Positions 8,918 to 17,162 of a DNA stretch of 64,000 nucleotides are shown here, piece by piece; position 1 is the first letter of the stretch, and the number at the start of each line of letters is the position of its first letter. The position numbers and the translations under genes were made by a program. Below the pieces are notes generated by a model. It ran no database searches. It saw nothing but the letters and a program-made list of their open reading frames with translations, and was not told the origin of the DNA. Origin of the DNA: a virus; the IMG/VR virus record IMGVR_UViG_3300030390_000715, positions 1-64,000 of that record; one strand, given 5' to 3'.

Positions 8918-10258
8918 ATGCAACAATCATACGACAATTTAGTCGAAAAGTGGGGAGCAATCCTCAACGAAGAGTCTGCAGGAACAATCGCAGACAGCCA
9001 CCGTCGATCGGTAACAGCCGCTGTTCTTGAGAACCAAGAAAAAGCTATGGGTGAGCAAGCCGCAATGCTTTCTGAGTCACCTACTAACACTAACGCTACT
9101 GTAACTGGCGCTGATGGCAACTGGAATCCTATCCTTATTGCTCTAGTTCGACGCGCTATGCCTAACTTGATGGCATACGACCTAGCTGGTGTTCAGCCAA
9201 TGACTGGACCTACTGGTCTTATCTTCGCTATGAAGAGCCAGTACAAAACAACTCGTGCCGGAGCTACTACTGGTGACGAAGCGTTTTTCAGCGAAGCAGT
9301 CACCGGCTTCTCTGGTGACAGTTCAGCTACCACAGATGGACGTGGACCTTCTGGTCTTGTCGGCGCAACTGATACTGATGCTGACGGAACCCTAGTTGAT
9401 TCTGGCGCTGTTTATGTTCCTAAAGTTGGCGGAGCTATGCCTACTGTAGATGCAGAAGCACTCGGAAGCACTGGATCTGCGTTCGCAGAGATGGGATTCA
9501 CTATCGAGAAAGCTACTGTAACAGCTAAGTCACGTGCCCTGAAAGCGGCTTACTCGCTCGAATTAGCGCAAGACTTGAAAGCTATCCACGGTCTTGATGC
9601 TGAGACTGAGCTTGCTAACATTCTTTCTACTGAGATCCTTTCAGAGATGAATCGCGAGATCATCCGTACTATCAACAGCCAAGCTAAAATCGGTTGTTTG
9701 CAAGCTAACACAGCAACTAACGGTATCTTTGACTTGTCAACTGATGCTGATGGTCGTTGGAGTGTTGAGAAGTTCAAGGGTCTATTAGTACAATTAGATC
9801 GTGAGTGTAACGTCATTGCTAAAGAAACTCGACGTGGTAAAGGTAATGTAGTGATCTGTTCTTCAGACGTTGCTACTGCTCTAACTGCGGCTGGAATGCT
9901 TGATTATGCTCCTGCTCTTGCTACTAGCTTGAACGTAGATGATACCGGTAATACTTTTGCTGGTGTTCTTAACGGTCGAATCAAAGTCTATATCGATCCA
10001 TATGCTGTCGGTGATTATGTCACTGTTGGTTATAAGGGTACTAACCCATATGATGCTGGTATTTTCTACTGCCCATATGTGCCTTTACAGATGGTTCGTG
10101 CGATTGGCGAAGATGACTTCCAACCACGTATCGGGTTTAAGACTCGTTATGGTATGGTATCTAACCCATATGTCGGAGCTTCTGCGGCTGATGGACTTGC
10201 TACTGCTCGTACCAATCAGTACTACAGGATCTTCCGAGTCGACAATATCTTGGCATAA
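8918..10258 (+). CDS. gp23: Major capsid protein gp23
   Basis: 446 residues (T4 gp23 is 521). The N-terminal helical propeptide is followed by a segment MLSESPT; cleavage after Glu53 would fit the gp21 rule (L/I)-x-E. The mature start GNWNPILIALVRRAMPNLMAYDLAGVQPM (shortened) with downstream GPTGLIFAMKSQY is the conserved T4-family HK97-fold capsid block. CGGAG lies upstream of the ATG, and a strong terminator follows. Folding in T4 needs gp31 with host GroEL; a gp31/GroES-like gene is at 35928. Confidence 0.95.
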   Translation: MQQSYDNLVEKWGAILNEESAGTIADSHRRSVTAAVLENQEKAMGEQAAMLSESPTNTNATVTGADGNWNPILIALVRRAMPNLMAYDLAGVQPMTGPTGLIFAMKSQYKTTRAGATTGDEAFFSEAVTGFSGDSSATTDGRGPSGLVGATDTDADGTLVDSGAVYVPKVGGAMPTVDAEALGSTGSAFAEMGFTIEKATVTAKSRALKAAYSLELAQDLKAIHGLDAETELANILSTEILSEMNREIIRTINSQAKIGCLQANTATNGIFDLSTDADGRWSVEKFKGLLVQLDRECNVIAKETRRGKGNVVICSSDVATALTAAGMLDYAPALATSLNVDDTGNTFAGVLNGRIKVYIDPYAVGDYVTVGYKGTNPYDAGIFYCPYVPLQMVRAIGEDDFQPRIGFKTRYGMVSNPYVGASAADGLATARTNQYYRIFRVDNILA

Positions 10259-10296
10259 GCTTTGTCAAGACAATAAGAAACATGCAGTAACATTAA

Positions 10297-10323
10297 GGGA
10301 GTCTTTCGAGACTCCCTTTTTTT
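10297..10323 (+). terminator. Rho-independent terminator after gp23
   Basis: GGGAGTCT (10297-10304), loop TTCG, AGACTCCC (10309-10316), then seven T. A perfect 8-bp stem with a UUCG tetraloop ends the head operon just before the convergent leftward gene. Confidence 0.95.
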
Positions 10324-10332
10324 AGGTCTACT

Positions 10333-10788
10333 CTATATCAAAAGTTCATCATAATCAGCTTCGTACAATGGCACATCTTTCTTTGACTGATAGCGTGTAA
10401 CTGTATAGATGTCTGTCACTCTATTCAGATGCTCGGCACACCAATCATCTATCGTCCCGTGATTTAAAGCGAACACATGATTGCATGTGAATACTAAATG
10501 TCTGCCGGTCGACAATGACTCGGGCAATGATCGTGCTGTCCAGCGATGATCCATTATGTTAGAATCAAATCTAGAACTAGTCACCTTCACTCCGAGCGAT
10601 CTTGCGGCTCTCACTATATCCATTCTATGAGCCGAACAACTATGTTTTCGCCCTTGTCTCTTTAAAGCAACGAAAGCTGTTATAATGTCTACATTACATG
10701 TTTTCGCAACGGCTTGCACTGAACAATTGTTGTAATCATTATAGGCTTTACTTCTAAGATTGTCTCGTTCTCGTTGTTTTGGAGTCAT
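10333..10788 (-). CDS. Small cysteine-peptidase-like protein, the only leftward gene
   Basis: 151 residues read leftward, the only convincing minus-strand gene in the window. It has NNCSVQAVAKTCN near residue 20 with a potential nucleophilic Cys, and RHLVFTCNHVFALNHGTIDDW near residue 90-115 (shortened) with candidate His and Asp. That arrangement resembles small phage proteins with a papain/C39-like fold, but activity is unproven. It has its own consensus promoter (10820-10847). It sits in the gap between head and tail-tube genes, a classic site for insertions. The shared terminator at 10297-10323 also lies at its 3' end. Confidence 0.6.
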   Translation of the reverse strand: MTPKQRERDNLRSKAYNDYNNCSVQAVAKTCNVDIITAFVALKRQGRKHSCSAHRMDIVRAARSLGVKVTSSRFDSNIMDHRWTARSLPESLSTGRHLVFTCNHVFALNHGTIDDWCAEHLNRVTDIYTVTRYQSKKDVPLYEADYDELLI

Positions 10789-10819
10789 ATAATTACTCTT
10801 TCTTGGTTAATGAAGTACT

Positions 10820-10847
10820 ATTATATCACATCGAAAGTTGTTGTCAA
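10820..10847 (-). promoter_or_regulatory. Leftward early promoter TTGACA-N16-TATAAT
   Basis: Read on the minus strand: TTGACA (complement of 10842-10847), 16 bp, TATAAT (complement of 10820-10825), followed by AGTACTTCATTAACCAAGAA. It is almost identical to the promoter at 14086-14113 and drives the leftward gene. Confidence 0.85.
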
Positions 10848-10851
10848 CCGT

Positions 10852-10859
10852 TATAAATA
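10852..10859 (+). promoter_or_regulatory. Late promoter TATAAATA before the tail-tube-like gene
   Basis: Exact TATAAATA, 26 bp before the ATG at 10885. Its position only 4 bp beyond the -35 box of the leftward early promoter makes a compact back-to-back early/late switch region. Confidence 0.8.
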
Positions 10860-10884
10860 AGTCTATATAACTCGGAATGATACT

Positions 10885-11394
10885 ATGACTACTAACACTG
10901 ATTTTACTTGCGACCCAAACTATCTCACAGCCAATCAATTCAAATTGGTAATTTCACGTAAAGATTATCCTGCCATTTCATTCTTCGCACAGCAAGTTAT
11001 GCATCCAAGCGTAGAGTTGGGCGAAGCTGATCTTGGATTTCCAAGAACGGCTCTAACTATGCCGGGTGACGTTCTGACATTCGGTACGTTATCGATGGAC
11101 ATTCTACTAGACGAAAAGATGGTTGTCTATGAAGAGATGTTTCAATGGATGAAACGTGTTGTCGAAACCAAAAATTCACCTAATACTGGATCGCTATATA
11201 ATAGTGAGACCGCTAGCCAGTACGCAGATATTCAATTACTTGTATTAACAAGCTCAAACAATGCTAGTAGGTCATTTAAGTATGTGAACGCATATCCTAT
11301 TTCATTAGGTGACATTACGTTTACAGCTACGAGTGACGGAGCGTTCATAACATTCCCGATCTCATTTAGATATGATTATTTTGATTTTGAATAA
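10885..11394 (+). CDS. Tail-tube-like protein (gp19/gp54 family)
   Basis: 169 residues, near the size of T4 gp19 (163). The pattern of an N-terminal strand that positions a core (NQFKLVISRKDYPAISFFAQQ, shortened), a central FGTLSMDILLDEKM block and a C-terminal FPISFRYDYFDFE is that of contractile-tail tube proteins or the related tube-initiator gp54. Late promoter upstream supports virion use. Which of the two roles applies cannot be told from this window. Confidence 0.55.
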   Translation: MTTNTDFTCDPNYLTANQFKLVISRKDYPAISFFAQQVMHPSVELGEADLGFPRTALTMPGDVLTFGTLSMDILLDEKMVVYEEMFQWMKRVVETKNSPNTGSLYNSETASQYADIQLLVLTSSNNASRSFKYVNAYPISLGDITFTATSDGAFITFPISFRYDYFDFE

Positions 11395-11408
11395 CAAGGT
11401 GGAATATT

Positions 11409-11852
11409 ATGGATTTACAAGCAATACTAGCAGACTGGAAAAAAGACTGCGAAATTGAATTTAACGCATTAGATGTAGCCTCTGTGGAGACACCCAGACT
11501 TCACTCCAAATATCTTACCATGCTGTCAGACTCTAGACTTAAATTAAAAGATTTAGAATTTAGACAGAAACACTTATTGAAAGACAAGTGGCAATGGTAT
11601 CACGGTAAAATGTCTCAAGAAGAAATCGAGAAGAAGGGTTGGAATCCTGATCCTTTTAATGGTCTTCGTGTACTAAAAGGGGAGATGGATTACTACTACA
11701 ATAGCGATCCAGAAATCATGAAGAGCGAAGCGCGTATCTTATTGCAGAAAGAAGGTTGCGATGTCCTAAAAGAAATACTCGAAAACATAAAATGGCGACA
11801 CCAAACAATTGGTAACGCTATTCGCTGGAAACAGTTTGAGGCAGGATTCTAG
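11409..11852 (+). CDS. uvsY: Recombination mediator UvsY
   Basis: 147 residues (T4 UvsY 137). UvsY loads UvsX recombinase onto gp32-coated single-stranded DNA. The N-terminal helix, the basic FRQKHLLKDKWQWYHGK segment and the conserved C-terminus AIRWKQFEAGF match UvsY, whose T4 counterpart ends RAFEAGK. It is grouped with uvsW as in T4. GGTGGAATATT precedes the ATG. Confidence 0.85.
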   Translation: MDLQAILADWKKDCEIEFNALDVASVETPRLHSKYLTMLSDSRLKLKDLEFRQKHLLKDKWQWYHGKMSQEEIEKKGWNPDPFNGLRVLKGEMDYYYNSDPEIMKSEARILLQKEGCDVLKEILENIKWRHQTIGNAIRWKQFEAGF

Positions 11853-12052
11853 TGGGCATGGAGTACGACGAGAGCGGCGAAAAACCGAGGGATAAGTTTT
11901 TGCTAGATAATGCTAGAGATCATATCGATTATTGTATTGATCGGGGCTATCTCGATCCGAATCTTCGTGAAGTGACGATCTCAAAGTATTACGACAAACT
12001 AGAAAAAGACGCTAAGAAGAACAGGGAACTTTTGAAAAATGCAGGTAATTAG
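11852..12052 (+). CDS. Small hypothetical between uvsY and uvsW
   Basis: 66 residues from GTG 11852, which overlaps the uvsY stop and has AGGA about 5 bases upstream; ATG 11858 is a possible alternative. Highly charged and helical (DARDHIDYC..., KYYDKLEKDAKKN). Its end overlaps the uvsW start by 14 bases. In T4 small genes uvsY.-1/-2 lie here, but no homology is clear. Confidence 0.6.
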   Translation: MGMEYDESGEKPRDKFLLDNARDHIDYCIDRGYLDPNLREVTISKYYDKLEKDAKKNRELLKNAGN

Positions 12053-13514
12053 ACTCAAAATGAAAGACTATGCATATCTACAATTAGTAGAGTGCGAGCC
12101 TGGCATTGTACAAGAGTTGAACGAGTATTTTTGTTTCGAAGTCCCGGGTGCTAAGTTCATGCCCGCGGTTCGTGCCAAAAGATGGGATGGTAAAGTCAGA
12201 CTTTTAAATAAACTGACTGGTGAGATTAATGCGGGTTTATACTACGCGATCAAGAAATTTGCGATGCAACGAGGGTATGGCATCAAGGTGGAAGAAGGAC
12301 CATTCGGTTTCCCGTACTCTACCAACAAACTCAATCATGTAGAGACTATGAATTGGATGGATACTTTGAATCTTCCGTTCAAACCTCGCGACTATCAGTA
12401 TGATGCGATAACACATGCAATTCAATATAAACGATGTGTTCTTATATCACCGACTGGTTCAGGTAAGTCTTTTATAATCTATTTGCTTATGCAATGGTAT
12501 CTTAAAAATCACGATGAAAAAATTCTTGTCATTGTTCCTACTACGTCTTTGGTTGAGCAGATGTACGCTGATTTTAAATCGTACGGAATGGACGTTGACA
12601 ATGAGGTTCATAAGATATACTCTGGTAAAGACAAACAGACAGATAAGCGCATTATTGTGACAACTTGGCAATCTATCTATAAATTGCATCCTGTTTGGTT
12701 CAATGATTATGGTGCTATATTTGGCGATGAAGTCCACGGCTTTAAATCTAAGTCACTATCATCGATCATGAATAAATCAAAAAATGCTGAATATCGGTGG
12801 GGAACTACGGGCACATTAGACGGTACGCAAGTACATAAATTAGTGCTAGAGGGGCTATTCGGACCAGTGCATAGAGTAACAACCACTCACGCACTCCAAA
12901 AGAATAAAACACTCGCTGAATTAAGTATAGATATAATACTATTGAAATACAGCGAAGAATACTGTAAACTGACAGAAGGAAGAACTTATCAAGAAGAAAT
13001 TGATTTTATCGTATCTTACGAAAAGCGGAACAAGTTTATCGCGAATCTGGCAATCGCTCAGAAAGGAAACACTCTCGTTCTATTCAATCTGGTTGATAGG
13101 CATGGCAAAGTCCTTCGGGATATAATTGAAAGTAAACTGAAAGAGGGTCAAAGATTATTTTATGTTAGCGGCGAAACTAATACAACTGATAGAGAACATA
13201 TCCGTAATATTGTTGATAAGCATCCTAATTCTATTATCGTCGCTTCTCTTGGTACCTTTTCTACTGGTATTAACATTAGAAATTTGCATAATATTATATT
13301 CGCGAGTCCGAGCAAATCCCAAATACGTGTGCTACAGTCTATTGGACGAGGTTTAAGGCAAAGTGATGACGGTACAACTGCTAAGTTATATGACATTGCA
13401 GATGATTTACATTTAGAAAAGAAAGCAAACTTTACGCTTCGCCATAGTGCAGAAAGAATTAAGATATATAAAGCAGAGCAATTTGAATATAAGATAACTC
13501 AGGTAGATATATAA
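12039..13514 (+). CDS. uvsW: DNA/RNA-DNA helicase UvsW
   Basis: 491 residues (T4 UvsW 503). Superfamily 2 helicase that unwinds branched DNA and R-loops, switching origin- to recombination-dependent replication. The N-terminal DNA-binding domain precedes PTGSGKSF (Walker A, near 138), FGDEVHG (DExH, near 229), GTTGTLDG (motif III-like) and QSIGRGLRQ (motif VI, near 435). It overlaps both neighbours, so is translationally coupled with uvsY and the next gene. Confidence 0.93.
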   Translation: MQVIRLKMKDYAYLQLVECEPGIVQELNEYFCFEVPGAKFMPAVRAKRWDGKVRLLNKLTGEINAGLYYAIKKFAMQRGYGIKVEEGPFGFPYSTNKLNHVETMNWMDTLNLPFKPRDYQYDAITHAIQYKRCVLISPTGSGKSFIIYLLMQWYLKNHDEKILVIVPTTSLVEQMYADFKSYGMDVDNEVHKIYSGKDKQTDKRIIVTTWQSIYKLHPVWFNDYGAIFGDEVHGFKSKSLSSIMNKSKNAEYRWGTTGTLDGTQVHKLVLEGLFGPVHRVTTTHALQKNKTLAELSIDIILLKYSEEYCKLTEGRTYQEEIDFIVSYEKRNKFIANLAIAQKGNTLVLFNLVDRHGKVLRDIIESKLKEGQRLFYVSGETNTTDREHIRNIVDKHPNSIIVASLGTFSTGINIRNLHNIIFASPSKSQIRVLQSIGRGLRQSDDGTTAKLYDIADDLHLEKKANFTLRHSAERIKIYKAEQFEYKITQVDI

Positions 13515-13981
13515 TGATAGAAAATCCAGACATAGCACAATTTAAACTAGTCAATGGTAATGAAGTCGTATGCGAAGTAGTAGAATGGAGTAATGATAAT
13601 CAACCTGATATGATTGTCAGAAATGCTATGCAAGTGGTTGGTGGTTATGATGCAGAAACAGATGAAGCATTCTTTATATTTCGACCATGGTGTAGTTTTG
13701 TAGAATCACATTCTGAATTGATTGTTCTTAACTCGGCACATATTCTTTCTACTAATAAGGTCAATAGAGGTCTTTTCATTGAATGGTCGCAGGCTGTTAT
13801 CTCCATGCACAAAAATGCTCTTGATCGTCAACACCAGTTTGCGCGTGAAGATGCTCGAATGCAGGCTCACTTAGAAAAAACTCTTATGGAGATGTCCGAA
13901 GAAAAAACAAGCGTAGATGCTGGAGTGTCAACGACCAACGTCCTAAGCTTTCCTAATAAAGACACTGAAACAATTCATTGA
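13514..13981 (+). CDS. Conserved hypothetical downstream of uvsW
   Basis: 155 residues. The first 90 residues (FKLVNGNEVVCEVVEW, FFIFRPWCSFVES) look like a small beta barrel of Sm/SH3 type; the rest is a helical, Met/Gln-rich tail ending in a flexible segment. No catalytic motif is seen. It shares one base with the uvsW stop and ends the rightward operon. A strong leftward promoter at 14004-14032 would transcribe antisense to it. Confidence 0.55.
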   Translation: MIENPDIAQFKLVNGNEVVCEVVEWSNDNQPDMIVRNAMQVVGGYDAETDEAFFIFRPWCSFVESHSELIVLNSAHILSTNKVNRGLFIEWSQAVISMHKNALDRQHQFAREDARMQAHLEKTLMEMSEEKTSVDAGVSTTNVLSFPNKDTETIH

Positions 13982-14003
13982 TGCGCTAAAAACTTCTAAG
14001 TGC

Positions 14004-14032
14004 ATTATAACAGGCTACCCTGTGGCTGTCAA
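14004..14032 (-). promoter_or_regulatory. Strong antisense promoter TTGACA-N17-TATAAT
   Basis: On the minus strand, TTGACA (complement of 14027-14032), 17 bp, TATAAT (complement of 14004-14009): both hexamers match the sigma70 consensus. No leftward gene follows before the end of the 13514 gene; only an 11-codon frame is present. The transcript would run antisense to 13514-13981 and possibly uvsW. Confidence 0.7.
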
Positions 14033-14085
14033 GCTTTATTTTCGATTTATTTTAATTAAATTGCAGTAGCTTCAAAAAAAAAAGC

Positions 14086-14113
14086 TTGACAATCTTTCTA
14101 TTTGTGGTATAAT
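14086..14113 (+). promoter_or_regulatory. Early promoter TTGACA-N16-TATAAT
   Basis: Consensus hexamers 16 bp apart, preceded by an A-tract and AAAGC, followed by AGTACTTCATTAACCAAGAA. It forms a divergent pair with the minus-strand promoter at 14004-14032; the two share mirrored AAAGCTTGAC boxes. Confidence 0.9.
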
Positions 14114-14147
14114 AGTACTTCATTAACCAAGAAAGAGAAATTATATT

Positions 14148-14513
14148 ATGAACACTTTCCTTAAAGAGAACTTCGAATATAGCGGTGGTTACCTAATGTA
14201 CAAAGGACCATATGATGGTCAGAAGACTTACGGCGAAACTCTTGGAATAGAGTCGTGTCATCCAACTATGAAAGATATTCCGATGCCTTTGTTCGTTGCT
14301 CGATTCAAGCATCCCGGACCAATCACTAAAGCAGTATTTCAAAAAGAGTTGATCGGTTCTTATATGACTGTAGAGCGATATGCTGAACAGATGGCTGATC
14401 GTAAAACACCAGTCGACATTCTTCGCACCAACAGCCCTAACTGGTACGAAGTTGTCATGAACAAGTGGAAATTAAAGCATGGTATATCTTTGGATTATAA
14501 TACCCGATCTTGA
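14148..14513 (+). CDS. Early hypothetical protein
   Basis: 121 residues, first gene behind the consensus promoter at 14086. AAGAAAGAG precedes the ATG. Aromatic-rich start (FEYSGGYLMYKGPYDGQK) and a central FVARFKHPGPITKAVFQKEL (20 residues) suggest a compact folded domain. I do not recognise it. A new promoter begins 13 bases after its stop. Confidence 0.55.
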   Translation: MNTFLKENFEYSGGYLMYKGPYDGQKTYGETLGIESCHPTMKDIPMPLFVARFKHPGPITKAVFQKELIGSYMTVERYAEQMADRKTPVDILRTNSPNWYEVVMNKWKLKHGISLDYNTRS

Positions 14514-14526
14514 ATTAAAAAATAGC

Positions 14527-14555
14527 TTGACAAAACCCTAAGTGTCGTGTATGCT
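14527..14555 (+). promoter_or_regulatory. Early promoter flanked by a dyad
   Basis: TTGACA, 17 bp, TATGCT. The inverted repeat CCCTAAG (14536-14542) / CTTAGGG (14554-14560) with an 11-bp centre brackets the -10 region. As DNA this could be an operator; as RNA it would place only the right arm at the 5' end. No T-run follows, so it is not a terminator. Confidence 0.65.
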
Positions 14556-14588
14556 TAGGGATATTAAATAAATTGAAGGATGAAGTAT

Positions 14589-14960
14589 ATGCAACTGGAC
14601 CTACAAGCAGGATCAGAGATAAACGGTAGAGTATTAGATACGATGGATGAAGACCAACTAGGTACATTCATTGACTTTCTTGCATCAGGTAACCACACCG
14701 ACGCAAAAGTGAGGGAAGAACTAGAAACCCTTTTTGCGCCCTCGCCTATCTGGTCAGATAAATTAGACGAAGAAGATGATCGAACGTGGGTGTTGTGTTT
14801 TCTCAGTCATTCATCGCCCGAAGAGACTGATCATACTGGTTGGGTATGCAATTCGAATTCTGATGGATATAAGGAGCATCGTCAAACATGGCAGTGGCCA
14901 TACGCCACACCCATTGACTTGAATCTGCGGTATTCCCACGTGGTGCGTTGTTGTTTATGA
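14589..14960 (+). CDS. Early hypothetical protein
   Basis: 123 residues from ATG 14589, chosen because GAAGG (14575-14579) is too close to the ATG at 14580. Acidic, with a tryptophan-rich second half (TWVLCFLSH, TGWVCNSN, TWQWPYATP). No family recognised. Its stop overlaps the cytidylyltransferase start (ATGA), so the two are coupled. Confidence 0.55.
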   Translation: MQLDLQAGSEINGRVLDTMDEDQLGTFIDFLASGNHTDAKVREELETLFAPSPIWSDKLDEEDDRTWVLCFLSHSSPEETDHTGWVCNSNSDGYKEHRQTWQWPYATPIDLNLRYSHVVRCCL

Positions 14961-15385
14961 GTAGAATTAAAATGAAAGTGGGGTTTACATGTTCAGCCTT
15001 TGACCTTCTTCACGCGGGTCATGTTCAGATGCTTCGTGCGGCAAAAGAGCAATGTGACTATTTAATAGTAGGTCTTCAGATTGATCCAAGTACTGATCGA
15101 GTAGGCAAGAATTCGCCTGTTCAATCTATTGTTGAGCGTTACACCCAACTTCATGCATGTAAGTATGTAGACGAGATTGTGCCGTATGGTAATGAGTCTG
15201 ACCTTACCGACATTCTTTCTATGTTTGATATTGATGTGCGAATACTAGGTGAAGAATATAAGACCCAAGACTTCACTGGTAGAGATATCTGTAGGGCTCG
15301 AAATATTGAGGTATATTTCAACGAGCGTTCTCATAGATTTTCTACGTCAAACCTTCGAAATAGAGTGAAAGAAGAATTGCCATAA
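14957..15385 (+). CDS. Cytidylyltransferase-like nucleotidyltransferase
   Basis: 142 residues. The HxGH signature (DLLHAGHVQML, near residue 21) and the C-terminal RFSTSNLR (near 130) are those of small CTP-dependent transferases such as glycerol-3-phosphate cytidylyltransferase (TagD), which make CDP-activated alcohols for wall or lipid precursors. Full length for the family. ATG 14957 overlaps the upstream stop. The natural substrate is unknown; glycerol phosphate is the default guess. With sugar-nucleotide genes elsewhere it hints at glycan or envelope precursor metabolism. Confidence 0.8.
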   Translation: MSRIKMKVGFTCSAFDLLHAGHVQMLRAAKEQCDYLIVGLQIDPSTDRVGKNSPVQSIVERYTQLHACKYVDEIVPYGNESDLTDILSMFDIDVRILGEEYKTQDFTGRDICRARNIEVYFNERSHRFSTSNLRNRVKEELP

Positions 15386-15396
15386 TCGAAAACCAC

Positions 15397-15425
15397 TTGA
15401 CTTTAAGAATTAAACCTGTTATAAT
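15397..15425 (+). promoter_or_regulatory. Promoter TTGACT-N17-TATAAT before gp55
   Basis: One mismatch in the -35 box and a perfect -10. It drives the late sigma factor gene, with a short leader ending in ATGGAACGAT before ATG 15457. Confidence 0.85.
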
Positions 15426-15456
15426 ACCGTATAACTTAAAATAAAGATGGAACGAT

Positions 15457-16089
15457 ATGCCAAAGTCTAAAACTACAGCTAAAGTTAAACCTAAAGATAA
15501 GCCGCATTACGTAAACAACGCACAGTTTTCCCAAGCTGTAGTTGACTATGTGACTGATAAACATGACCGAGTAGCACGTGGCGAGAAAGCGCCAATCGTG
15601 ACTAACTATATCGCTTCTTGTTTTCTTAAAATATGCGAAGGTCTATCCCATAAATCCAACTTCGTTCGATACACTTATCGCGATGAAATGGTCATGGATG
15701 CTGTAGAGAATTGTCTGAAGGCTATCGAGAATTATAATCTTGAGTTTGCTACGCGTACAGGCAAGCCTAATGCATTCGCATATTTTACTCAGATATCTTG
15801 GTACGCCTTTCTTAGACGTATCGAAAAGGAAAAGAAACAGCAGGATATTAAAGTGCGGTATCTGGCTGAGTCTGGGTTGTCTGATTTGGTGAGCAACGAG
15901 GGCGACGAGCAATCTAATCAGCAAGCGCAAGCCTTTGTGGATTCACTCAGAGATCGGGTTGATTATGTCAGAACAAACGATAGGTTGATAAGCGAATATA
16001 AAAAGAGTGAGAAGAAAGCGAAGCGCAGAAGTCGCTCGGTCGATTCTGATCTAACAGGTTTTCTCTTGGGTGAAGAGGACCGGTCATGA
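15457..16089 (+). CDS. gp55: Late-transcription sigma factor gp55
   Basis: 210 residues (T4 gp55 185). It replaces sigma70 on host RNA polymerase and recognises TATAAATA late promoters. Family features: VNNAQFSQAVVDY near the start, a sigma region 2-like centre (MVMDAVENCLKAIENYNLE, YFTQISWYAFLRRIEKEKK) and a short hydrophobic/acidic C-terminus LTGFLLGEEDRS. In T4 the C-terminal motif binds the gp45 clamp, which is encoded 3 kb downstream. Seven exact TATAAATA sites in the window fit its specificity. Confidence 0.92.
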   Translation: MPKSKTTAKVKPKDKPHYVNNAQFSQAVVDYVTDKHDRVARGEKAPIVTNYIASCFLKICEGLSHKSNFVRYTYRDEMVMDAVENCLKAIENYNLEFATRTGKPNAFAYFTQISWYAFLRRIEKEKKQQDIKVRYLAESGLSDLVSNEGDEQSNQQAQAFVDSLRDRVDYVRTNDRLISEYKKSEKKAKRRSRSVDSDLTGFLLGEEDRS

Positions 16090-17162
16090 AGATTGCTTTT
16101 CTAAATGATACGCATTGCGGTGTGCGAAATTCTTCTGACATATTCATGGAATATCAAGAGGCGTTCTATAGAGACATATTCTTTCCATATTTGAAAAAGC
16201 ATAATATCACTAAGATCGTCCATCTAGGCGATTACTATGAAAATCGAAAGTTCATTAACTTCAAGGCTCTTGAACATAACAGACAGATATTCCTTGAGAA
16301 GCTTCGAGAGTATGGTATTCATATGGATATTATACCTGGCAATCATGATGTCTACTATAAGAATACCAACGATCTCAATTCTTTAAAAGAACTTCTTGGT
16401 CACTATATGACTGAAGTTCGAATTATTGAGAAACCCACGGTCGTTAATTATGATGGTCTAGACATCGCTATGGTGCCTTGGATCAACCAAGAAAATGAAG
16501 CTAGGACTATAGAATTTCTTACTAACTGCAAAGCTAGTTATGTTGGCGCGCATTTAGAGTTAGAAGGATTCGAAATGTCTGCGGGCATTCCATGCTCCCA
16601 CGGTCAAATTCCAGCATCATTGTTTGATAGATTCGAGATGGTTTTATCAGGACACTTTCACACAAAATCGCAACAAGGAGCAATTCATTATCTAGGTTCT
16701 CAGTACGAGTTTTTCTGGAGTGACGCGCACGATCCTAAATACTTCCATGTATTAGACACTGACACTCGCGAGTTAACACCTGTACATAATCCTTTGACAA
16801 TATACGAAAGAGTCTACTACGACGATTTGCAGGAGAAAGCTGAATTCAAGTATAGCGTAGGTCAATTGCCTGACGTGGATAAGAAGTTCGTAAAGTTGAT
16901 TGTTCTTAATAAATCTAATCCTAAGTTGTTCGAGAGATTTGTTGATCGTCTACAGATGAAGCGAATACATGAGTTAAAGATTGCAGAAAACTTCTCGGAG
17001 TTTGTAGGAGAGAATGTTGAAGATGATAAAATAACGGTTGACACTACCGAAGAATTACTGTATACTTACATAGACAACGTAGATACGGTACTAGATAAAA
17101 ATCGTATTAAATCGGAAGTGCGACAATTAATGATTGAAGCCCAGACATTGGAGATAGCGTAA
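16086..17162 (+). CDS. gp47: Recombination nuclease subunit gp47 (Mre11-like)
   Basis: 358 residues, as in T4 (339). Metallophosphoesterase that with gp46 resects DNA ends for recombination-dependent replication. Metal-binding motifs in order: FLNDTHCG (8-13), HLGDYYENRK (near 48), GNHDVYY (near 92) and SGHFHTKSQ (near 187). Its ATG overlaps the gp55 stop, and its stop overlaps the presumed gp46 start. Confidence 0.95.
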   Translation: MKIAFLNDTHCGVRNSSDIFMEYQEAFYRDIFFPYLKKHNITKIVHLGDYYENRKFINFKALEHNRQIFLEKLREYGIHMDIIPGNHDVYYKNTNDLNSLKELLGHYMTEVRIIEKPTVVNYDGLDIAMVPWINQENEARTIEFLTNCKASYVGAHLELEGFEMSAGIPCSHGQIPASLFDRFEMVLSGHFHTKSQQGAIHYLGSQYEFFWSDAHDPKYFHVLDTDTRELTPVHNPLTIYERVYYDDLQEKAEFKYSVGQLPDVDKKFVKLIVLNKSNPKLFERFVDRLQMKRIHELKIAENFSEFVGENVEDDKITVDTTEELLYTYIDNVDTVLDKNRIKSEVRQLMIEAQTLEIA

